In this document: positions 14,259 through 19,321 of the stretch, in pieces
Layout: each line of letters opens with the position of its first letter
Position numbering within the stretch: position 1 is the stretch's first letter
Origin: an uncultured Oceanobacillus sp.
Lineage (GTDB): Bacteria > Bacillota > Bacilli > Bacillales > Amphibacillaceae
Length of the DNA: 19,321 nt
Reading direction: 5' to 3'
Assembly (NCBI GenBank): GCA_938004015.1
Contig: CALKWU010000158.1
Span: forward strand, 1 to 19,321
Translations under genes and position numbers: made by a program
The notes under the pieces: model-generated
What the model was told of the DNA's origin: nothing
Databases searched by the model: none
Seen by the model: only the letters and a program-made list of their open reading frames with translations

Positions 14259-14278
14259 TTTATTCAATTATACGTTAA
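14244..14278 (+). promoter_or_regulatory. Inverted repeat over the rny -10 region and start site
   Basis: GTATAATT (14252-14259) and AATTATAC (14266-14273) are perfect 8-bp inverted arms around a 6-bp spacer. An outer pair, TTAAC (14244-14248) and GTTAA (14274-14278), extends the symmetry with a 3-bp offset. It covers the P2 -10 and predicted start, so it could be an operator. AT-richness makes chance possible. Confidence 0.4.
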
Positions 14279-14358
14279 TCATGAATCCTTGCATGATAAT
14301 GGATATGTGAAGAAAAAATGAATAATGCCACAACTTTATAGCAATAGGAGGTGAAATT

Positions 14359-15924
14359 ATGGATCACCCTTTAATCATCTCCCTTTTGCTAGTATTCATC
14401 CTAATCATAGGTCTGTTTGTTGGTTATCTGATTCGTAAATCGATTGCGGAGGCGAAAATTTCAAGTGCCGAAACGTTGGCAAAGCAAATAGTCGAAGAAG
14501 CACATCGAAATGCGGATGCTGCTAAAAAGGAAGCCCTCCTCGAAGCGAGAGACGAAAACCATAAATTACGTCAGCAAGCAGAGGATGAGCTGCGTGAACG
14601 TCGTGCTGAACTCCAACGACAAGAAAATCGTTTAACGCAAAAAGAAGATCTTCTTGATCAAAAGAGCGTTTCCCTTGATAACCGTGAATTATCATTGGAA
14701 AAAAGGGAAGAAGCTTTAGCGGAAAGACAACAACAAATTGATGAGATGGAAAGTAAAGTCCAAGCTTTATTGGAAGAACAACAAGCTGAGTTGGAACGCA
14801 TTTCAGGTTATACAACGGACCAAGCGAAACAAATCATTTTAAATCGTATTGAAAAAGAAGTGAAGCATGAAGCGGCTGTAATGATTAAAGAAACAGAAAA
14901 TCAAGCTAAGGAGGAAGCGGATAAAAAAGCAAAAGAAATCCTTTCATTAGCAATTCAGCGCTGTGCTGCGGATCATGTCGCAGAGTCGACCGTGTCTGTC
15001 GTCACCCTTCCAAACGATGAAATGAAAGGACGGATCATCGGACGGGAAGGTCGAAATATACGGACATTGGAAACATTGACCGGAATCGATTTGATTATTG
15101 ATGATACGCCAGAAGCTGTCATTTTATCCGGATTTGATCCGATTCGCCGTGAAATTGCCCGGATTGCATTGGAAAAACTAGTCCAAGACGGGAGAATCCA
15201 CCCGGCGAGGATTGAAGAAATGGTGGAAAAAGCGAGACGTGAAGTGGACGAGTATATCCGAGAAGTCGGGGAAGAAACGACGTTTGAAGTCGGTGTGCAC
15301 GGACTGCATCCTGACTTGATCAAAATACTCGGCCGTCTCAAATTCCGTACAAGCTATGGTCAAAACGTACTGAAGCACTCAGCGGAAGTTGCTTACTTAT
15401 CCGGTTTGCTTGCTGCAGAACTAGGTGAAGATGAAATATTAGCAAGAAGAGCTGGTTTACTTCATGACATCGGAAAAGCGATCGATCATGAGGTGGAAGG
15501 CAGTCACGTGGAAATTGGTAAAGAACTCGCCATCAAATACAAGGAGCATGAGGTCGTTGTCAATGCGATCGCTTCACACCATGGTGACGAAGAACCTACC
15601 TCCGTTATATCTGTTCTGGTCGCAGCAGCCGACGCACTATCGGCGGCACGGCCTGGAGCAAGAAGTGAAACGCTGGAAAATTACATCAAGCGTCTCGAAA
15701 AATTGGAAGAAATCTCTGAATCCTTCGATGGGGTAGAGAAATCGTATGCTGTACAAGCCGGTAGGGAAATCCGCATCATGGTGAAACCTGATGAAATTGA
15801 TGATTTGGAATCCGTTCGGGTCGCAAGGGATATTCGCAAACGGATCGAAAGTGAGCTTGATTATCCAGGCCACATCAAAGTGACTGTCATTAGGGAAACT
15901 CGAGCAGTCGAATACGCTAAGTAA
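14359..15924 (+). CDS. rny: Ribonuclease Y
   Basis: This membrane-anchored endoribonuclease initiates bulk mRNA decay and processing in Bacillus. The 521-residue protein has a single N-terminal membrane helix (about 5-25), a long charged coiled coil (about 30-205), a KH RNA-binding domain with GRIIGREGRNIRTLETLTGI (224-243), and an HD domain with H340 and LLHDIGKAID (HD at 369-370), followed by the conserved end VIRETRAVEYAK. Length and most of the sequence agree with B. subtilis Rny. AGGAGGTG just upstream supports the ATG at 14359. It is a monocistronic unit by its own promoters and terminator. RicA, a subunit of its specificity complex, is encoded about 3 kb downstream. Confidence 0.97.
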   Translation: MDHPLIISLLLVFILIIGLFVGYLIRKSIAEAKISSAETLAKQIVEEAHRNADAAKKEALLEARDENHKLRQQAEDELRERRAELQRQENRLTQKEDLLDQKSVSLDNRELSLEKREEALAERQQQIDEMESKVQALLEEQQAELERISGYTTDQAKQIILNRIEKEVKHEAAVMIKETENQAKEEADKKAKEILSLAIQRCAADHVAESTVSVVTLPNDEMKGRIIGREGRNIRTLETLTGIDLIIDDTPEAVILSGFDPIRREIARIALEKLVQDGRIHPARIEEMVEKARREVDEYIREVGEETTFEVGVHGLHPDLIKILGRLKFRTSYGQNVLKHSAEVAYLSGLLAAELGEDEILARRAGLLHDIGKAIDHEVEGSHVEIGKELAIKYKEHEVVVNAIASHHGDEEPTSVISVLVAAADALSAARPGARSETLENYIKRLEKLEEISESFDGVEKSYAVQAGREIRIMVKPDEIDDLESVRVARDIRKRIESELDYPGHIKVTVIRETRAVEYAK

Positions 15925-15925
15925 A

Positions 15926-15958
15926 ATAAAAGCAGTCATTCGACTGCTTTTTATTTTT
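15926..15958 (+). terminator. Intrinsic terminator after rny
   Basis: aaaagcagtc (15928-15937) pairs with gactgctttt (15942-15951) around a tight ATTC loop, followed by TATTTTTT. It is immediately after the rny stop. Confidence 0.9.
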
Positions 15959-16024
15959 TGCGATTTGTTTTATTTGAAAAATCATATACAATATACATAA
16001 ACTCAAGGGAAACGTCGAGATAGG

Positions 16025-16066
16025 AACTGGGAATACAAATAGGAAAGTGAGGTCATATTCTCAGTT
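16025..16066 (+). other. Stem-loop upstream of ymdB
   Basis: aactgggaata (16025-16035) pairs with tattctcagtt (16056-16066) over 11 bp with one G-U. The 20-nt purine-rich loop contains GGAAAGTGAGG. It lies in the rny-ymdB gap after the rny terminator, upstream of the likely ymdB -10. Whether it is transcribed or acts as a DNA element is unknown. Confidence 0.35.
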
Positions 16067-16079
16067 TTATTATGTTGAA

Positions 16080-16088
16080 TGTTATGAT
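16080..16088 (+). promoter_or_regulatory. Candidate extended -10 promoter for ymdB
   Basis: TGT followed by TATGAT (16080-16088) fits an extended -10 element about 54 bp before the ymdB ATG. An overlapping alternative is TTGAAT (16075-16080) with GATAAT (16099-16104) at 18-bp spacing. A promoter is expected here because rny ends in a strong terminator. Confidence 0.35.
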
Positions 16089-16141
16089 ATGATGCAATGA
16101 TAATAAATGGATAAATGAAAAAAAGACTAGGATGAGAAAAA

Positions 16142-16945
16142 ATGAAAATACTATTTATTGGTGATGTCGTTGGCTTGCCGGGACGGGAAATGGTCAAAGA
16201 ATACTTGCCGAAACTGAAAGAAAAATACCGTCCGACGATGACGATTGTTAATGGAGAAAACGCAGCGGCCGGGAAAGGCATCACTGAACCGATCTATCGG
16301 GGGTTTCTCGAATGGGGTGCGCAAGCCATCACAATGGGCAATCATACATGGGATCGCAAGGAAATTTTCGACTTTATCGATGATGCCAAGTATCTCATTC
16401 GACCAGCGAATTTTCCTGAAAACAATCCGGGGAAGGGAATACTTTTTCTGACGATAAACGGTTTGGAAGTAGCAATCATCAATTTGCAAGGGAGGACGTT
16501 TCTTCCGGCGATTGATGATCCATTCCAAAAAGCCGATGAATTGATTGAAGAAGCAAGAAAAAGAACGAACATTATTTTTATCGATTTCCATGGAGAGGCG
16601 ACAAGTGAAAAACAAGCATTCGGTTGGTATGTGGACGGCAGAGTCAGCGCGGTAGTCGGTACCCATACCCATACACAAACAGCGGATGAACGGATTCTTC
16701 CAAAAGGGACGGCATATATAACCGATGTGGGAATGACCGGCCCTTATGACGGAATATTAGGAGTCGAGAGGGAAGCGGTTTTAAAAAGATTTTTGACAGC
16801 TATGCCGGTACGTTTTGAAATTACAAAAAAGGGTAGAAGACAATTGAACGGTGTCCTCATTTCCATCGACAAAAAAACAGGAAAAGCAACCGCCATCAAA
16901 CGGATTTTGATTAATGATGACCATCCTTTTTTACCGAATGACTAA
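16142..16945 (+). CDS. ymdB: Metallophosphodiesterase YmdB
   Basis: This is a binuclear-metal phosphodiesterase of the YmdB family (acts on 2',3'-cyclic nucleotides in vitro). In B. subtilis it is a global regulator needed for biofilm gene expression and intercellular nanotubes. The 267-residue protein keeps the metal-site set: D8 (GDVVG), E39-N40 (NGEN), N67-H68 (GNHTWD), H150 (DFHGE), H175 and H177 (GTHTHTQT). There is no signal peptide or membrane helix, so it is cytosolic. The ribosome site AGGATGAG is moderate, about 9 nt before the ATG. Unlike the simple rny-ymdB pairing expected in B. subtilis, 217 nt with a terminator and a second stem-loop separate the genes, suggesting independent control. 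Confidence 0.94.
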   Translation: MKILFIGDVVGLPGREMVKEYLPKLKEKYRPTMTIVNGENAAAGKGITEPIYRGFLEWGAQAITMGNHTWDRKEIFDFIDDAKYLIRPANFPENNPGKGILFLTINGLEVAIINLQGRTFLPAIDDPFQKADELIEEARKRTNIIFIDFHGEATSEKQAFGWYVDGRVSAVVGTHTHTQTADERILPKGTAYITDVGMTGPYDGILGVEREAVLKRFLTAMPVRFEITKKGRRQLNGVLISIDKKTGKATAIKRILINDDHPFLPND

Positions 16946-16982
16946 TGGAATGAGGTCGATGATTCGTTTATGAAGCTAGGTT

Positions 16983-17013
16983 TTAGGGAATAAGCTTACA
17001 ACTCCAAGAATAT
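16983..17013 (+). promoter_or_regulatory. Candidate sigma-H promoter for spoVS
   Basis: TTAGGGAAT (16983-16991) resembles the sigma-H -35 RNAGGAWWW, and CAAGAATAT (17005-17013) resembles the -10 RNNGAATWW. The spacer is 13 bp instead of 11-12. spoVS is sigma-H controlled in B. subtilis, which raises the prior. Several positions deviate, so confidence is low. Confidence 0.35.
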
Positions 17014-17056
17014 AGTAAAGATAGAACTACAAAACTCATTAAGGGAGGTACTAGCG

Positions 17057-17317
17057 GTGGAAGTATTGAAGGTTTCCTCAAAATCCAATCCTAATTCGGT
17101 GGCAGGGGCTCTGGCAAATGTGCTACGTGAGAGAGGTTCTGCAGAAATACAGGCAATCGGTGCGGGGGCATTGAATCAATCGATAAAAGCAGTGGCCATT
17201 GCGCGAGGGTTCGTTGCACCAAGTGGAGTCGATCTCATCTGTATCCCGGCTTTCACAGACATACAAATCGATGATGAAGAAAGAACAGCGATCAAATTGA
17301 TTGTAGAACCAAGATGA
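17057..17317 (+). CDS. spoVS: Stage V sporulation protein S (GTG start)
   Basis: This is an 86-residue Alba-like small protein required in B. subtilis for spore coat assembly and for completing septation during sporulation. The sequence EVLKVSSKSNPNSVAGALAN, followed by the GAGALNQSIKAVAIARGFVAPSGVDL region and ending KLIVEPR, is nearly invariant in the family and makes the call secure. The start is GTG at 17057, placed by GGGAGG at 17043-17048 with 8-nt spacing. It lies 111 nt after ymdB, with a sigma-H-like motif in the gap, and ends before an intrinsic terminator. The tdh-kbl pair that follows in B. subtilis is absent and miaB comes next. Confidence 0.96.
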   Translation: MEVLKVSSKSNPNSVAGALANVLRERGSAEIQAIGAGALNQSIKAVAIARGFVAPSGVDLICIPAFTDIQIDDEERTAIKLIVEPR

Positions 17318-17334
17318 TAACTGAAGATGGATAC

Positions 17335-17365
17335 ACCTTCCTTATTTGAAAGGAAGGTTTTTATT
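17335..17365 (+). terminator. Intrinsic terminator after spoVS
   Basis: accttcctt (17335-17343) pairs perfectly with aaggaaggt (17350-17358) around a 6-nt loop, followed by TTTTTATTT. Confidence 0.85.
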
Positions 17366-17384
17366 TGCAGTTTTGTTGTATATA

Positions 17385-17413
17385 TTGTTAAATTTATTTA
17401 AAAGCCTTATACT
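17385..17413 (+). promoter_or_regulatory. Sigma-A promoter of miaB-ricA
   Basis: TTGTTA (17385-17390) and TATACT (17408-17413) have a 17-bp spacer, lying after the spoVS terminator and about 50 bp before the miaB start. The -35 matches at four positions and the -10 at five. Confidence 0.65.
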
Positions 17414-17463
17414 GTATTAATGGACCTTCATACATAACAATCAATTCGGAAAGGAGAGCCGAC

Positions 17464-19023
17464 ATGAACGAAAAGCAGCGTAAAGAACAAGCACAAATCA
17501 GTGCTGAAGAAAATATTGAACGAATCCGTAACACGCCTAGTGAAGAGATGATTGCTAAATATTTCCATACCGATTATACACCGCAAACTCCTGACATAAA
17601 TAAAGCTAGAAAAAGAAGAAGAGAAAAAGTCAAATTCCAATATGATTTCTCCATTCCAGAAGACTTGCAGTCGATCGGAGAAGGGAAAAAATTCCTCATC
17701 CGTACGTACGGGTGTCAAATGAATGAACATGATTCAGAAGTGATTGCCGGGATTTTGACGGAAATGGGTTATACATCCACAACGGAAACGGAAGAAGCCG
17801 ACGTCATCTTCCTGAACACTTGCGCCATCCGGGAAAATGCGGAAAATCGGGTGTTCGGTGAAATCGGTCATTTGAAATCGTTGAAATTGGAAAAACCCGA
17901 CCTAATTCTAGGAGTCTGTGGCTGCATGTCCCAGGAAGAATCCGTCGTCAATCGCATTTTGAAAAAACATCAACATGTCGACCTCATTTTTGGAACCCAC
18001 AATATCCATCGCTTGCCGCATTTGATGAAAGAAGCGATGTTCAGCAAAGAAATGGTCGTTGAAGTGTGGTCCAAAGAGGGAGACATCGTTGAAAACCTTC
18101 CGAAAGTACGTCAAGGGAAAATCAAAGCATGGGTCAATATCATGTATGGGTGTGATAAATTTTGCACCTATTGCATTGTCCCGATGACACGCGGAAAAGA
18201 GCGGAGCAGAAAACCGGAAGATATCATTCAAGAAGTAAGACATTTGGCGGCGCAAGGGTATAAAGAAGTCACTTTGCTTGGCCAAAACGTGAATGCTTAC
18301 GGAAAAGATTTCGAAGATCGTGATTATACATTTGCTGATTTGCTTGATGACATCCGTAAAATCGATATTCCACGAGTTCGTTTCACTACTTCCCACCCAC
18401 GGGATTTTGATGATCGATTGATTGAAGTATTGGCAAAAGGCGGTAATCTCCTCGATCATATCCATTTGCCGGTACAATCCGGCAGTTCGGAAGTTTTGCG
18501 GAAAATGAACCGGAAATATACACGGGAAGATTATTTGGAATTAGTGCGGAAAATTAGAGCCGCCATACCGAACGTCACTTTGACGACAGACATCATCGTC
18601 GGTTTCCCGAATGAGACGGAAGAGCAATTCGAAGAGACGATGTCATTGGTGGAGGAAGTCGGCTTTGAATCAGCTTATACGTTCATCTACTCTCCAAGGG
18701 AAGGCACACCGGCAGCAAGATGGAAAGATGAAGTGCCTGAAGAGGTGAAAAAAGAGCGGCTTTACCGTTTGAATGAACTCGTCAATAAACAGGCGAGAGA
18801 GGCGATGGAAAGATATGAAGGGAAAACGGTGAAAGTGCTCGTTGAAGGAGAAAGTAAAAAGGATCCGGATGTTCTTGCCGGTTATACGGAAAAGAATAAA
18901 CTGGTGAATTTCAAAGGCCCTAAATCGGTTATCGGTGAAATCGTCGATGTGAAGATAACCGAAGCAAAAACCTGGTCTTTAGATGGCATCATGGTAGACA
19001 GCAAAATTGAGGTGAATGGTTAA
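17464..19023 (+). CDS. miaB: tRNA methylthiotransferase MiaB
   Basis: This radical-SAM methylthiotransferase converts i6A37 to ms2i6A37 in tRNAs that read codons starting with U. The 519-residue protein carries the N-terminal UPF0004 domain with auxiliary-cluster cysteines C84 (TYGCQMN), C120 (LNTCAIRENAE) and C154 (GVCGCMSQ). The radical-SAM motif CDKFCTYC gives C230, C234 and C237. The C-terminal TRAM domain (about 445-515) covers RYEGKTVKVLVEGESKK and later LVNFKGP. A roughly 70-residue charged N-terminal extension is typical of Bacillus MiaB. AAGGAG at 17451-17456 supports the ATG. The stop overlaps the ricA start by one base (TAATG), giving a miaB-ricA operon of two genes tied to iron-sulfur chemistry. 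Confidence 0.96.
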   Translation: MNEKQRKEQAQISAEENIERIRNTPSEEMIAKYFHTDYTPQTPDINKARKRRREKVKFQYDFSIPEDLQSIGEGKKFLIRTYGCQMNEHDSEVIAGILTEMGYTSTTETEEADVIFLNTCAIRENAENRVFGEIGHLKSLKLEKPDLILGVCGCMSQEESVVNRILKKHQHVDLIFGTHNIHRLPHLMKEAMFSKEMVVEVWSKEGDIVENLPKVRQGKIKAWVNIMYGCDKFCTYCIVPMTRGKERSRKPEDIIQEVRHLAAQGYKEVTLLGQNVNAYGKDFEDRDYTFADLLDDIRKIDIPRVRFTTSHPRDFDDRLIEVLAKGGNLLDHIHLPVQSGSSEVLRKMNRKYTREDYLELVRKIRAAIPNVTLTTDIIVGFPNETEEQFEETMSLVEEVGFESAYTFIYSPREGTPAARWKDEVPEEVKKERLYRLNELVNKQAREAMERYEGKTVKVLVEGESKKDPDVLAGYTEKNKLVNFKGPKSVIGEIVDVKITEAKTWSLDGIMVDSKIEVNG

Positions 19024-19321
19024 TGGCACAGTATACCAGGAAAGAAGTGCTTGATGAAGCGAAAAAACTGGCAAAAATGCTGGCAAACACAGAAGAAATC
19101 AATCGGTTCAAAGAGCTGGAAGTGAAAATCAACCAAAATCATAAGGTGCAAAGCTTGATCAAAAAAATCAAAGCATTGCAGAAACAAGCGGTGAACTTGC
19201 AAGCTTACGATAAAAAAGAAGCATTGGCACGGGTGGAAGAAGAGTTGGAACGAATGGAAAAAGAATTGGATGAAATCCCAATCGTTTCGGAATTCAAAGA
19301 AATCCAAGTGACAGTCAATGA
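19023..19321 (+). CDS. ricA: RicA (YmcA), RNase Y specificity factor, 5' part only
   Basis: The first 99 residues are visible and the frame runs off the window. The family is about 143 residues, so roughly a third is missing, including the C-terminal cysteine region. RicA joins RicF (YlbF) and RicT (YaaT) in the iron-sulfur Y-complex that directs RNase Y cleavage and affects biofilm, competence and sporulation. The visible part is helical: YTRKEVLDEAKKLAKML, NQNHKVQSLIKKIKALQKQA (38-57), then LERMEKELDEIPIVSEFKE, all matching YmcA. The ATG overlaps the miaB stop. AGGTGA at 19010-19015 gives 7-nt spacing. Confidence 0.93.
   Translation, partial: MAQYTRKEVLDEAKKLAKMLANTEEINRFKELEVKINQNHKVQSLIKKIKALQKQAVNLQAYDKKEALARVEEELERMEKELDEIPIVSEFKEIQVTVN

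Noticed and set aside
14281..14310. Nine-codon ATG frame in the rny leader
   Set aside because: There is no Shine-Dalgarno upstream. A second mini frame from 14318 is equally unsupported. AT-rich leaders give such frames by chance.

Overview
The window is chromosomal DNA from a spore-forming Bacillaceae-type firmicute. The reading frames match, one after another, the conserved Bacillus block asd-dapG-tepA-ylzJ-spoIIIE-ymfF-ymfH-ymfI-ymfJ-ymfK-rodZ(ymfM)-pgsA-cinA-recA-rny-ymdB-spoVS-miaB-ricA. Every gene is on the + strand. Base composition is moderate to low GC, Shine-Dalgarno sequences are strong, and TTG/GTG starts occur. Sporulation genes (spoIIIE, spoVS, tepA) and sigma-G/sigma-H-like promoter candidates support an endospore former. 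Genus cannot be fixed from sequence reading alone.

Layout. 1-1935: the 3' end of aspartate-semialdehyde dehydrogenase, then aspartokinase I (lysine/diaminopimelate branch). 2025-2953: tepA (ClpP-fold peptidase) and ylzJ behind a sigma-G-like promoter. 3091-5352: the SpoIIIE/FtsK DNA translocase, with its own extended -10 promoter and a terminator-like hairpin in its leader. 5523-8818: a tightly packed trio of two M16 zinc-peptidase-family subunits (ymfF, ymfH) and the reductase ymfI. 8892-9155: small forespore-type gene ymfJ. 9307-12928: ymfK, rodZ, pgsA and cinA, linking cell shape, membrane lipid and nucleotide repair. 13088-14140: recA with a LexA box. 14359-15924: rny (RNase Y) behind two overlapping consensus-like promoters. 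16142-17317: ymdB and spoVS. 17464-19321: miaB and the start of ricA, whose product is a specificity factor for RNase Y.

Compared with the remembered Bacillus subtilis order, several genes are absent: dapA and rnjB (between dapG and tepA), ymfC/D/E (between spoIIIE and ymfF), pbpX (after recA) and tdh-kbl (between spoVS and miaB). No mobile element, CRISPR array, tRNA or rRNA was seen, and no stretch over 300 bases lacks a gene. This is mainly a conserved housekeeping/sporulation region. I saw no convincing undescribed multigene system. The items most worth a second look are regulatory (leader hairpins, sporulation promoters, the rny promoter dyad) and the ACT plus P-loop-like architecture of YmfK.
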